Positions 16,935 through 24,589 of a DNA stretch of 64,000 bases are shown here, piece by piece. Position numbers and translations under genes: made by a program. A model generated the notes under the pieces. It ran no database searches and was not told where the DNA came from. It saw only the letters and a list, made by a program, of their open reading frames with translations. Each line of letters opens with the position of its first letter. The stretch's first letter is position 1. Location: the NCBI GenBank assembly GCA_036389255.1, contig DASVQI010000006.1, positions 1 through 64,000 of the forward strand, given 5' to 3'. The stretch comes from JACVRN01 sp036389255. GTDB taxonomy: Bacteria; Acidobacteriota; Blastocatellia; Pyrinomonadales; Pyrinomonadaceae.

Positions 16935-17210
16935 ATGTTCAAATGGACTGCATTCTGGACGACGTTCGGCGCGTTGTTTCTGGCGGAGATAGGCGATAAG
17001 ACGCAGTTGGCCGCAATCACGCTCGCGGCGCAGACGCGCTCGCCGCTCTCCGTTTTTCTGGGCGCGGCGATTGCTCTCGCCCTTGTCTCTTTGATAGGCG
17101 TCGCAGTAGGCACGGTGCTGGGCGAATACCTTCCCCAGAACATCCTGCGCAAAGTCGCCGCCGCCGCATTCATAGTTATAGGTGTCCTGATGCTCTGGGG
17201 AAAACTGTGA
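16935..17210 (+). CDS. GDT1/TMEM165 (UPF0016) family half-transporter
   Basis: The 91-residue protein has three membrane segments and one copy of the family motif E-x-G-D-K-T (LAEIGDKTQLAAITLA). Full-length UPF0016 proteins carry two such halves and transport manganese or calcium. Some bacteria encode single-domain versions that must pair. No second half gene is adjacent, so this one may form homodimers or pair with a distant partner. Cation specificity cannot be told from the sequence. Confidence 0.88.
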   Translation: MFKWTAFWTTFGALFLAEIGDKTQLAAITLAAQTRSPLSVFLGAAIALALVSLIGVAVGTVLGEYLPQNILRKVAAAAFIVIGVLMLWGKL

Positions 17211-17221
17211 AAGGGAAAGAC

Positions 17222-17283
17222 GAGTAAATAGTAGATGGATAAAAGCCGTTCTTCCGTCTACCATTTATCGTTCGCCATCTACT
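17222..17283. repeat. Heptad hairpin (CCATCTA/CCATTTA units)
   Basis: The right arm reads CCGTCTA/CCATTTA/TCGTTCG/CCATCTA/CTT in 7-bp steps, and the left arm AGTAAATAGTAGATGG is its imperfect complement. The loop contains GGATAAAAG, similar to the purine core of the other elements. It lies directly before the universal stress protein start. Confidence 0.65.
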
Positions 17284-17287
17284 TCCT

Positions 17288-18253
17288 ATGTATCCATTCC
17301 GAAATATTCTGTTCCCGACCGACTTTACGGCGCATGCGCGGGCGGCTCTGAAGTACGCGGCGGCCTTTGCGCGTGAAGGCGAAGGGCGAGTGGTGCTCTT
17401 CAGCGTGCAGGGCGGCACTGTGCCTGCGAACCTGCTGACCCTCCCCGAGCGCATCTTTGAAGAGACGGATAAGCGCTGGCTCAAACAGTTGCGCACGGAT
17501 GTCAGAGACGTTCTGGCAGACCCGTTGGTCGCGGGCTTGGAGGTCGAGCCAATCATAGTCGAGGGCGACCCCGCGCCGGAGATTGCGCGGGCCGCTCGTG
17601 AGTTCGGCATTGACTTGGTGACAATCGTCACGCACGGCAGGCAAGGATTGTCGCGCGCTCTGTGGGGCTCCACGGCCGAAGAGATAATCGCGGAAGCGCC
17701 CTGTCCCGTGCTGACGATTCGACCGCCGCAGCGCGATTTCGTGGAGCATCGCGGCGCTAATACGGAGATTCGATTGAACCGCGTGCTGCTGGCTACGAAC
17801 TTTCGCCCCACCTCCAACGCCGCTACGCAGACGGCCGTCTCTCTGGCCGAGCGCACGGGCGCAGAGCTTCACGCAGTCTACGTCATTAGCGATTACGTTG
17901 GGCAGATGGCGGAGATGTTTCCTGAGACGAGCGGCCCGCCGCTTTCACGGCTGCGCGAGTACGTTGAAGAGCGCATGCGGAATTTCTTGAGCGAGAATGG
18001 AAGACCCGCCACGACTCACATAGCCGAGGGACGTCCTTATGAAGAGATAGTGCGGCTCGCTATGGAAGCCGACTTTGACCTGATAGTCATAGGCACGAGC
18101 GTTCATGCCTCGCTCTTTGGCGGCGCGCCCGTGCTGGGGCCTGACATAGAGCGCGTAGTGAGAAACGCTCCCTGCCCTGTGCTCTGCGTGCCGTCGGGCC
18201 GCGTCGTTACGCCGCAACCCGCGCGCATCGTGGAGCCCGTCCCGCAAACATGA
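17288..18253 (+). CDS. Tandem universal stress protein
   Basis: The 321-residue cytoplasmic protein contains two UspA domains. The first spans about residues 1-147 (FRNILFPTDFTAHARAALKY ... LVTIVTHGRQGLSRALWGSTAEEIIAEAPCPVLTIRPP). The second spans about 160-305 (RVLLATNFRPTSNAATQTAV ... LIVIGTSVHASLFGGAPVLG). The first domain shows a G-x2-G-x9-G-[ST]-like ATP-binding pattern; the second is more degenerate. It stands alone between two heptad hairpins. A role in stress adaptation is known for the family only in general terms. Confidence 0.92.
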   Translation: MYPFRNILFPTDFTAHARAALKYAAAFAREGEGRVVLFSVQGGTVPANLLTLPERIFEETDKRWLKQLRTDVRDVLADPLVAGLEVEPIIVEGDPAPEIARAAREFGIDLVTIVTHGRQGLSRALWGSTAEEIIAEAPCPVLTIRPPQRDFVEHRGANTEIRLNRVLLATNFRPTSNAATQTAVSLAERTGAELHAVYVISDYVGQMAEMFPETSGPPLSRLREYVEERMRNFLSENGRPATTHIAEGRPYEEIVRLAMEADFDLIVIGTSVHASLFGGAPVLGPDIERVVRNAPCPVLCVPSGRVVTPQPARIVEPVPQT

Positions 18254-18255
18254 AA

Positions 18256-18348
18256 ATGGGGGACGGGGGTTGGGGGTCAGGGGATAGTAAAAGAAAGAGA
18301 ACTGGTTCTTCTTTTACTATCCCCTAACCCCCGGCCCCCATCCCCTAT
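18256..18348. repeat. Heptad hairpin with GTAAAAGAAAGAG core
   Basis: The right arm is an exact 7-bp series CTATCCC/CTAACCC/CCGGCCC/CCATCCC/CTAT. The left arm (ATGGGGGACGGGGGTTGGGG onward) pairs with it around GTAAAAGAAAGAG...TTCTTCTTTTAC. It lies between the stop codons of the convergent stress-protein and rhodanese genes and is a likely two-way terminator. Confidence 0.85.
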
Positions 18349-18351
18349 TGC

Positions 18352-18825
18352 TTACTTTGCGCTTTCCATAGGGAAGCCTGCGCTCTTCCATGCGTTTGTG
18401 CCGCCGAGCAGCGCCGCTACATTTTCAAAACCGGCTTTCTGGAGTGTCTGCGCCGCACGGGCGCTTGAATGTTCGGCCGGTCAAGAACAGTAAAGGACAA
18501 TCAGCTTGTCCTTCGGCAATTCGCCTTTGCGCGAGCTTAACTGGTTTTCGGGAATGTCCAGAGCACCCTTGATGTGCTCCTGCTTGTAGGCTTCAGTGCC
18601 GCGCACATCTACCACGACGGCCTTGTTCTGCTCCAGCATGTCGCGCAACTCTGTTATGGTCACGCGCCGCACGTTGTCCGGCGCTGTATTGTTGGCCGTG
18701 ACCGGAGCATTGTTATTTCCTTTTACCGCCACGTTGGCGGCCTGATTATTCATGCCGCACCCGGCGACCATCACGACGGCAGCAGCCAGTAAGACCAGCG
18801 CCGCCATAGAAACCGAAAAACGCAT
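18352..18825 (-). CDS. Rhodanese-like lipoprotein, candidate selenoprotein (in-frame UGA)
   Basis: The N terminus (from MRFSVSMAALVL to VMVAGCG) is a lipoprotein signal with its Cys at VAGC. A single rhodanese domain follows. The frame reads RRVTITELRDMLEQ, VVVDVRGTEAYKQEHIKGA and LIVLYCS, then TGA at 18483-18481 (codon 115). It continues without interruption as PAEHSSARAAQTLQKAGF, VAALLGGTNAWKSAGFP and stops at TAA. The part after TGA supplies the expected end of the domain, including LLGG and the AW motif. Reading UGA as selenocysteine gives YCSU-PAEHSS, where Cys homologues have Cys. A putative SECIS hairpin lies 17-31 bases downstream. The paralogue at 45787 has the same arrangement. The protein would be exported, so Sec must be inserted before export. 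Confidence 0.8.
18450..18464 (-). other. Putative bacterial SECIS hairpin apex (rhodanese 1)
   Basis: On the minus strand GCGCC and GGCGC form a 5-bp stem around the loop CGTGC, 22-26 bases after the in-frame TGA. The surrounding TCAAGCGCCCGTGCGGCG is identical in the paralogue at 46167-46184. Bacterial SECIS loops lie at this distance and usually carry a G within the first two loop bases, as here. Confidence 0.6.
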
Positions 18826-18979
18826 TGTGCGAAACCTCCATAAAGACGGTGACAGGCGATGAGCCGAAAGCTTCTTCCCGCCCCGCAATAGTTCTACCAC
18901 GTTCGAGCGCGCATCGCAAAAGATAGCCGCATGATAGATTGTTCTTTGGTTGTGACCACATGATTTGTCTACAAAAAAC

Positions 18980-19008
18980 TTCACGAAAGGACAAAGGTGT
19001 GCTATAGA
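18980..19008 (+). promoter_or_regulatory. Possible sigma-70 promoter of the sulfate transporter operon
   Basis: TTCACG at 18980-18985 and TATAGA at 19003-19008 are separated by 17 bases. This would start transcription about 75 bases before the binding-protein gene. The match is moderate, and no operator or riboswitch is recognisable in the leader. Confidence 0.35.
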
Positions 19009-19089
19009 CCGAGCTTAATTGTTAATAATCCAGCCAGAGTTTTCCCGGCCGCCGGGGGTAAAGGATGCTAGGCATAGGAGGAGAGGCCC

Positions 19090-20136
19090 ATGTCAGGGCG
19101 ACGCTTACTCATCTTTGGTCTACGGCCACTTTGCGCCACGCTCGTACTCTGTGTTCTGCTTGTCGCAAACAGTTGTCTTCCACAGTCGTCAACGACCGCA
19201 GGCGGGCGAAACATCACCGTCTACGGCTTCTCCGTCATGAAGGAGTCGCTGGAGAAAGCCATCTTCCCGGCCTTTGCCGCCAAGTGGAAGCAGGAGCATG
19301 GTGAAGAGGCGAAATTCACTTCCAGCTTTGCGGGTTCCGAGACGGTCACAAACCAGATTCTTCAGGGCGTAGGCGCGGACGTTGCCATCCTTTCTATAGA
19401 GCGCGACGTTGAACGGTTGAAGCAGGGCGGAGCCGTCACCTCTGACTGGCATGCACTGCCCGCGCAGGGCATCGTCAACAAAACGCCTTTCGTCATTCTG
19501 GTGCGGCGCGGAAACCCCAAAGGCATACGCGATTTCGCTGACCTGGCCCGTGCGGGCGTCAAGCTCATTCATCCAGACCCCGTTTCTTCTGGCGGCGCTC
19601 AGTGGTCTATCCTGGCAATCTACGGGTCTGAGCTGATTAAGTCCGAGAAAGAGACGGGCAGGCGCGACGAGGCGCGAGCGCTTAATACGCTTCGCTCCAT
19701 CTGGCGCAACGTCATCTCGACGCCGGGCTCGGCGCGCGAAGCCCGCACGCAGTTTGAGACGGGCTACGCGGATGCGCTCATCACCTACGAGCTTGAAGCC
19801 ATCCTTATGAAGCGGGCGGGCGCGGACATAGAAATCGTCGTCCCCGAAGCCACCATCTTCAGCGAGCATCCTGCGGTCGTCATTGACCGCAACGTGACTG
19901 CGGAAGAGCGCCCCATAATCAATGCTTTCATACAGTATCTCTGGACTGAAGAGGCACAGCGCGCCTTCGTCCAATACCATTTTCGCTCCGTCACGAACGA
20001 AGAGCTTAACAAAGAGAATAAAGAGTTCGCTGAAATCAGGCTGCCCTTTTACATCAAAGACCTGGGCGGCTGGTCAAAAGCCTACCCGGAAATCATAGAA
20101 CGCATCTGGCGCGACCAGGTACAGAAGAGCAAGTAA
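19090..20136 (+). CDS. sbp: Sulfate-type ABC transporter substrate-binding protein
   Basis: The 348-residue protein has an N-terminal export signal ending near LLVANSC, probably a lipoprotein anchor. The mature part shows the family pattern ITVYGFSVMKESLEKAIFPAF, the SFAGSETVTNQILQGVGADVAILS segment, PFVILVRRGNPKGIRDFADLA, DPVSSGGAQWSILAIYG and the C-terminal FYIKDLGGWSKAYPEIIERIW. These match sulfate/thiosulfate-binding proteins. AGGAG stands about nine bases before the ATG. Permease and ATPase genes follow on the same strand. Other oxyanions such as molybdate or tungstate are less likely given the overall pattern. Confidence 0.9.
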   Translation: MSGRRLLIFGLRPLCATLVLCVLLVANSCLPQSSTTAGGRNITVYGFSVMKESLEKAIFPAFAAKWKQEHGEEAKFTSSFAGSETVTNQILQGVGADVAILSIERDVERLKQGGAVTSDWHALPAQGIVNKTPFVILVRRGNPKGIRDFADLARAGVKLIHPDPVSSGGAQWSILAIYGSELIKSEKETGRRDEARALNTLRSIWRNVISTPGSAREARTQFETGYADALITYELEAILMKRAGADIEIVVPEATIFSEHPAVVIDRNVTAEERPIINAFIQYLWTEEAQRAFVQYHFRSVTNEELNKENKEFAEIRLPFYIKDLGGWSKAYPEIIERIWRDQVQKSK

Positions 20137-20210
20137 ACAGTTCTTAGTCTTCAGTTTTGAGCAAAGACCGACTTGCTTTTAACTGAAAACCGGAAACTGA
20201 AAACTGAATT
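20137..20210. repeat. Heptad hairpin (AACTGAA units) between sbp and permease
   Basis: The right arm is AACTGAA/AACCGGA/AACTGAA/AACTGAA, an exact 7-bp series. The left arm (CAGTTCT/TAGTCTT/CAGTTTT) is its partial complement. It separates two genes of one transporter, so if it is transcribed it may set their relative expression and not end the operon. Confidence 0.75.
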
Positions 20211-20211
20211 T

Positions 20212-21045
20212 ATGAGTGCGACTGTTAAAGCTATGCGACACGTGCGGGGCTTCGATGCGGTGCGCCCGCTCAGTATAGGCATGATGATTATCATCATGCT
20301 GCCGCTAGTGCTGCTGCCTTTGGCTTCCATCTTCATCTTCGGGACGAATAAGGGGATGGGGAGCTTCTGGGCGGCCCTGAGTGCGCCTGAGGCAATCTTT
20401 GCTTTGAAGCTCTCGATTGTGACCAGCTTCTGGGCCACGGTCTTTAACGTGCTGTTCGGGTTGCTGGCAGCTTACGTGCTCTCGCGCTACATGTTCTGGG
20501 GGAGGACGGCGCTGATTGTGACCATCTCGCTGCCGACGGCGATTCCGACTGCCGTAGCCGGGTTTGCGCTCCTGCTTCTCTGGGGCAAGTACGGGATGAT
20601 AGGCCAGTACCTGTCCGAAGACCACCAGATAATGTTCACGCCTTACGCAATCATTCTGGCCAACATCTTCGTCACGTTCCCGCTAGCCTTCGGCGTGCTC
20701 ATGTCCGTGTTCGAGACTATGAGCCGCTCGCTTGAAGAAGCTTCCGCGACGATTGGGGCAACTAGGTGGCAGACCTTCTGGTACGTCACGCTCCCGTCTC
20801 TTCGCGGGGCGCTTGTGACCGGCGCGCTACTGACTTTCGCACGCGCCATAGGCGAGTTCGGCTCTACCATACTTGTCTCCGGCAATCTTGCCATGCGTAC
20901 GCAGACCGCGCCGCTCTACATCTTCGCCAAGTTCAACGAGGGGCAGGTGGAGGCTGCCAACGCCGTAGCCATAGTGCTCGCGCTCTTTTCGTTCGTCATC
21001 TTCAGCATTCTCTTTTTCACGCGCGACTGGCTGGACGCTGATTGA
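20212..21045 (+). CDS. cysT: Sulfate ABC transporter permease (CysT/CysU type)
   Basis: The 277-residue membrane protein has six predicted helices and the permease EAA loop around residues 175-195 (MSRSLEEASATIGATRWQTFWYVTLPSLRGALVTG). It also has ISLPTAIPTAVAGFALLLLWG and RAIGEFGSTILVSGN, typical of CysT/CysW. I chose the ATG at 20212 because the upstream in-frame extension lies in the heptad hairpin. Sulfate importers normally use two different permeases, CysT and CysW. Here only one gene is present before the ATPase, so it may form a homodimer. Confidence 0.9.
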   Translation: MSATVKAMRHVRGFDAVRPLSIGMMIIIMLPLVLLPLASIFIFGTNKGMGSFWAALSAPEAIFALKLSIVTSFWATVFNVLFGLLAAYVLSRYMFWGRTALIVTISLPTAIPTAVAGFALLLLWGKYGMIGQYLSEDHQIMFTPYAIILANIFVTFPLAFGVLMSVFETMSRSLEEASATIGATRWQTFWYVTLPSLRGALVTGALLTFARAIGEFGSTILVSGNLAMRTQTAPLYIFAKFNEGQVEAANAVAIVLALFSFVIFSILFFTRDWLDAD

Positions 21046-21057
21046 GGTCGAAACCTT

Positions 21058-22314
21058 ATGCAGACGGAAGAGTTCACTAAAATTTTCGGCAGCGAAGAGA
21101 ACGGCGCGAAGGCAGAGGCGGAGCGCGTGCCTGCTGCCGCGAGCGTGCGCGGCGTGAGCAAGAGCTTCAAGGGCACGACTGTTCTGGAAGACATAGATTT
21201 CGACGTGTCGGAGGGCGAATCGCTTGTGCTTCTGGGCGCTTCCGGGAGCGGGAAGACAACGATACTTCGCATCATAGCCGGTCTGGATGAGCCGGACACG
21301 GGCCGCGTCATTCTTCACGGCAAGGATGTGTCGGAGCTGCCCGCGCGCGAGCGCAACGTCGGCGTCATCTTCCAGAATTACGCGCTCTTTCCACGGATGA
21401 CGGTCGAAGCCAACATAAGCTACGGCCTGCGCATACGCGGCCGCTCGCGTAAGGAGATACGCGAGGAAGTCGAGCGCTTAATAGAGCTGGTCGGCCTCAA
21501 GGAGCATCATAAGAAATATCCTTCGCAGCTATCGGGTGGCCAGCAGCAGCGCGTGGCGATTGCGCGAACCCTAGCCTACAAGCCGCAGGTGCTGCTCTTT
21601 GACGAGCCGTTCGGGGCGCTCGACGCGCAGATTCGCGTGCGCCTCAGGCGCGAGATACACGCGCTCCTAAAGAAGGTAAACGTGCCCGCCATTTTCATCA
21701 CTCACGACCAGGAAGAGGCGCTTGAGATGGGCGACCGCATCGCCGTCTTAAACGCCGGGCGCATAGAGCAGATAGGGACTCCGCACGAGGTTTATAACAA
21801 GCCTGAGACTGAGTTCGTCGCAACCTTTCTGGGCGCGGCCAATCTTCTTCTGGGCGTGGTCGCGGGCCGGAATGTTTCCATCGGCTCCGTCATGATTCCC
21901 TGCGACGAAGAGGTCGCGCAGTTTCAGGACGGTCAGTCCGTCAAAATTGTCTTTCGCCCTGAAGATGTTTGCCTGAGCCGTACGGGCGAGATGCCTGCGG
22001 GCGCGCGCCGCCTCGTCAACGGCGTCGTAGAAGAGATAAGCTTCGTGGGCGCATACGAACGCCTGTCCGTGCGGTTAGACTTCTCCGCACGACAACCCGC
22101 TCCGAACGAGCCGCCGCTCTACAGCGTAGCCGCCAACGCTTCCGAGCAGAGACTCGGCGTGCCCATCATCGTCACGCGTCCCAAGTCCGAAGCCTCCGGC
22201 ATGCCCCTTAATAGCGGCGACGTAGTGGCCGTCGGTCTTACTTCGCTGCGGGCGTTGCCCAACTTCACGCTCGCATCCGAACGCGCCGGGAGAATCGTCG
22301 CCGCCCGAAAATAA
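21058..22314 (+). CDS. cysA: Sulfate ABC transporter ATP-binding protein
   Basis: The 418-residue protein has Walker A GASGSGKTT, Q-loop VIFQNYALFPRMTV, signature LSGGQQQRVAIARTLAY, Walker B VLLFDEPFGALDAQ and the H-loop FITHDQEEALEMGDR. After about residue 270 comes a TOBE-like regulatory domain (VKIVFRPEDVCLSRTG). It has a longer N terminus than usual (about 40 residues before the ABC domain) and an extended C terminus. It lies 12 bases after the permease gene. The family is close to those for iron, thiosulfate and molybdate; the neighbours indicate sulfate or thiosulfate. Confidence 0.93.
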   Translation: MQTEEFTKIFGSEENGAKAEAERVPAAASVRGVSKSFKGTTVLEDIDFDVSEGESLVLLGASGSGKTTILRIIAGLDEPDTGRVILHGKDVSELPARERNVGVIFQNYALFPRMTVEANISYGLRIRGRSRKEIREEVERLIELVGLKEHHKKYPSQLSGGQQQRVAIARTLAYKPQVLLFDEPFGALDAQIRVRLRREIHALLKKVNVPAIFITHDQEEALEMGDRIAVLNAGRIEQIGTPHEVYNKPETEFVATFLGAANLLLGVVAGRNVSIGSVMIPCDEEVAQFQDGQSVKIVFRPEDVCLSRTGEMPAGARRLVNGVVEEISFVGAYERLSVRLDFSARQPAPNEPPLYSVAANASEQRLGVPIIVTRPKSEASGMPLNSGDVVAVGLTSLRALPNFTLASERAGRIVAARK

Positions 22315-22336
22315 AGGGACGAAAACCGAAACCTAT

Positions 22337-22434
22337 CTCAGCGCCCCCTTTGCGTCTCTCTGCGTCTCTGCGGTGAAGATAGTTTGAAGAACATTCACCG
22401 CAGAGACGCAGAGAGACGCAAAGGGGGCGCTGAG
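22337..22434. repeat. CCGCAGAGACGC dispersed palindrome, copy 3
   Basis: This is a perfect 40-bp inverted repeat (arms 22337-22376 and 22395-22434) around an 18-base spacer. The arms begin CTCAGCGCCCCCTTTGCG and carry the shared CGTCTCTGCGGTGA core. It lies between the sulfate transporter and the FeS-NrfD gene. It could terminate the first operon, although no T-run follows. Confidence 0.9.
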
Positions 22435-22505
22435 AAAATAATTTATGACACGACCCATTATTTACCTCTCTTTATCTAAAACGGGCGTTAGGCTAAGATG
22501 CGCTG

Positions 22506-24041
22506 GTGAATCAAGAATCGGAAGCTTCCATTGAGTATCAAGCCAAGTGGGCGAAGGTCATAGACCAGACGCGCTGCATAGGGTGTCATGCCTGCACGAC
22601 CGCCTGTAAGTCCGAGAACCTGGTGCCTATAGGGGTGACGCGCACCTACGTCAAGCACGTTGACGTAGGCGTCTTTCCGCAGGCGCGACGCGCTCATCAG
22701 GTGACGCGCTGCAACCAGTGCGCGCACGCGCCGTGCGTCGTGGCCTGTCCTACTTCGGCCATGTTCAAGCGCGCCGACGGCATAGTGGATTTCGACAAAT
22801 CAATCTGCATAGGCTGCAAAGCCTGCATGGCCGCCTGCCCTTACGACGCCATCTTTATCAACCCCGAAGACCACTCGGCTGAAAAGTGCAACTTCTGCGC
22901 GCACCGCATAGACATGGGGCTTGAGCCTGCCTGCGTCGTCGTCTGCCCTGTGGAAGCAATCCTTGTCGGAGACATAAACGACGAGGCTTCAAAGGTGGCA
23001 GGCATAGTCAACCGCGAAGCCGTCAACGTGCGCCGCCCCGAGAAAGAGACGCTGCCGAAGCTCTTCTACAAGGGGGCGCATCAGGCAACGCTAGACCCTC
23101 TGGCGGCCAGTCGTCCCACGGGCGGCCTCTTCATGTGGAGCGAGCAGGTGACGGGAGCCGAGAAGGTGGTTTCGGGCAACCCGGATTTCAAGAACACTTC
23201 GGCGGCAGCGCTGCTCTCGTATGATGTGCCGCACGCGATTCCGTGGGACTGGCGCGTGAGCCTTTACACGTGGACAAAGGGCATAGCTGCGGGCGCGTAC
23301 CTCGTCCCGCTTCTTCTAATCGTCTTCCGGTTAATCTCTTCATCGAGTCCCGTCTGGCTCTGGGCAGCGCCGGTGCTGTCCGGAATATTTCTGAGCATAA
23401 CGGGCGGGCTGCTCATCTGGGATTTGGAACATCCCGCGCGCTTCTACATGATATTCACGCGCCCGCAGTGGCGAAGCTGGCTCGTCAAGGGAGCCTTTAT
23501 CATAGCCGGTTACTCCCTTTTGCTCGCGCTGCATTTTATGGCGACTCTTGCCGGGAGCCGCGATGTGCAGAGCATACTCATTCCGGTCGGCTTCGCGCTC
23601 GCCGGGCTGACCGCCGTTTACACGGCCTATCTGTTCGCGCAGGCTAAGGCGCGCGACATGTGGCAGAATCCGCTTCTGCCGCCGCATCTCTTCGTGCAGG
23701 CGCTTCTGGTCGGCTCGGCTGCGCTCGCTCCCTTTGCAGCGTGGCTCGACGCCAGAGCGCTCAATGCGCTTCTTTGGACGCTGAGCATCACGAGCGTTCT
23801 TCACCTGCTGATGGTCTGGGGCGAGACGACTCTGACGCATCCCACGACGCACGCGCGTCTTGCCGTGCGGGAGATGACGCGCGGGCGATACCGCGTCATC
23901 TTCTGGCTGAGTCTTGCGCTCTCGGCCGTGAGCATCTTCGCGCCCGCGCTGGGGCTGGCTTCGCTGCCTTTCGCGCTCGCGGGACTTCTGCTTTACGAGC
24001 ACGCCTACGTGCAGGCAGGGCAATCGGTGCCGCTCGCATGA
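22506..24041 (+). CDS. Fused 4Fe-4S electron-transfer / NrfD-type membrane subunit
   Basis: This 511-residue protein combines two subunits that are usually separate. Residues 1-195 are a DmsB/PsrB-like ferredoxin with four cysteine groups (CIGCHACTTAC, CNQCAHAPCVVAC, CIGCKACMAAC, CNFCAHRIDMGLEPACVVVC) for four clusters. From about residue 250 come eight or more membrane helices of the NrfD/PsrC family (WTKGIAAGAYLVPLLLIV). NrfD subunits exchange electrons with quinone. There is no Tat signal before the FeS part, so the clusters face the cytoplasm. It starts with GTG. With the molybdopterin protein at 25134 it should form a membrane oxidoreductase. Confidence 0.93.
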   Translation: MNQESEASIEYQAKWAKVIDQTRCIGCHACTTACKSENLVPIGVTRTYVKHVDVGVFPQARRAHQVTRCNQCAHAPCVVACPTSAMFKRADGIVDFDKSICIGCKACMAACPYDAIFINPEDHSAEKCNFCAHRIDMGLEPACVVVCPVEAILVGDINDEASKVAGIVNREAVNVRRPEKETLPKLFYKGAHQATLDPLAASRPTGGLFMWSEQVTGAEKVVSGNPDFKNTSAAALLSYDVPHAIPWDWRVSLYTWTKGIAAGAYLVPLLLIVFRLISSSSPVWLWAAPVLSGIFLSITGGLLIWDLEHPARFYMIFTRPQWRSWLVKGAFIIAGYSLLLALHFMATLAGSRDVQSILIPVGFALAGLTAVYTAYLFAQAKARDMWQNPLLPPHLFVQALLVGSAALAPFAAWLDARALNALLWTLSITSVLHLLMVWGETTLTHPTTHARLAVREMTRGRYRVIFWLSLALSAVSIFAPALGLASLPFALAGLLLYEHAYVQAGQSVPLA

Positions 24042-24586
24042 AAGGGAAGCTGATGATTGAGACAGAGCGACTGAAATTAATCCCTTGCGAGCTTGAGCAT
24101 TTCGAGGCGTTGCTCCGTGACGACCGAGAGCTTGCGGCGATGCTTGGAGTTTCTCTGGCCGACGACTTCCTCGGCTCCAAAGAGGCAAGGGAAGCCATAC
24201 CTTACTCGTATGAATATCTGAAGACACACCCCGGCGCGTTGGGGTGGTGGATGCACATGTTCATACACGTGGCGGACAAAGCTTTTATCGGCGTGGGCGG
24301 CTTCAAGGGCGAGGCGGACGCCGACGGCATGGTTGAAATCGGCTACAGCATCGCTCCCGATTACAGGCGGCGCGGGCTCGCCACGGAAGCAGCGCGCGGG
24401 CTTATCGCTTACGCCTTCTCGCACCCGCACGTCACAAGGGTTGACGCCCACACGCTGCCCGAAAGGAATCCTTCGACGCGGGTTCTGGAAGGAGCCGGGT
24501 TGAAATTCATGGGAACCGTACACGACCCCGAAGACGGCGAAATCTGGCACTGGAGCCTGAAGAGAGATGAGTATCAGAGGAGTTGA
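24038..24586 (+). CDS. GNAT family N-acetyltransferase
   Basis: The 182-residue protein is a RimJ/RimL-like acetyltransferase. It opens METERLKLIPCELEHFEALL-like (here MIETERLKLIPCELEHFEAL) and has the acetyl-CoA site GYSIAPDYRRRGLATEAARGLIAYAF, followed by HTLPERNPSTRVLEGAGLKF. The ATG at 24038 overlaps the preceding stop (ATGA); a second ATG at 24053 is possible. Target is unknown. The overlap places it in the oxidoreductase operon, where it has no obvious role. Confidence 0.88.
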   Translation: MKGKLMIETERLKLIPCELEHFEALLRDDRELAAMLGVSLADDFLGSKEAREAIPYSYEYLKTHPGALGWWMHMFIHVADKAFIGVGGFKGEADADGMVEIGYSIAPDYRRRGLATEAARGLIAYAFSHPHVTRVDAHTLPERNPSTRVLEGAGLKFMGTVHDPEDGEIWHWSLKRDEYQRS

Positions 24587-24589
24587 GCG

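Noticed and set aside
18352..18481. Explaining the two UGA rhodaneses by a reassigned UGA codon (Trp or Gly code)
   Set aside because: Many genes here end in TGA with a close downstream gene start (for example the trpD/trpC and xseA junctions), and Trp codons are TGG throughout. General reassignment does not fit.
18826..19089. Riboswitch (SAM or similar) before the sulfate transporter
   Set aside because: I find no recognisable S-box or other conserved riboswitch pattern in this leader; only a moderate promoter.
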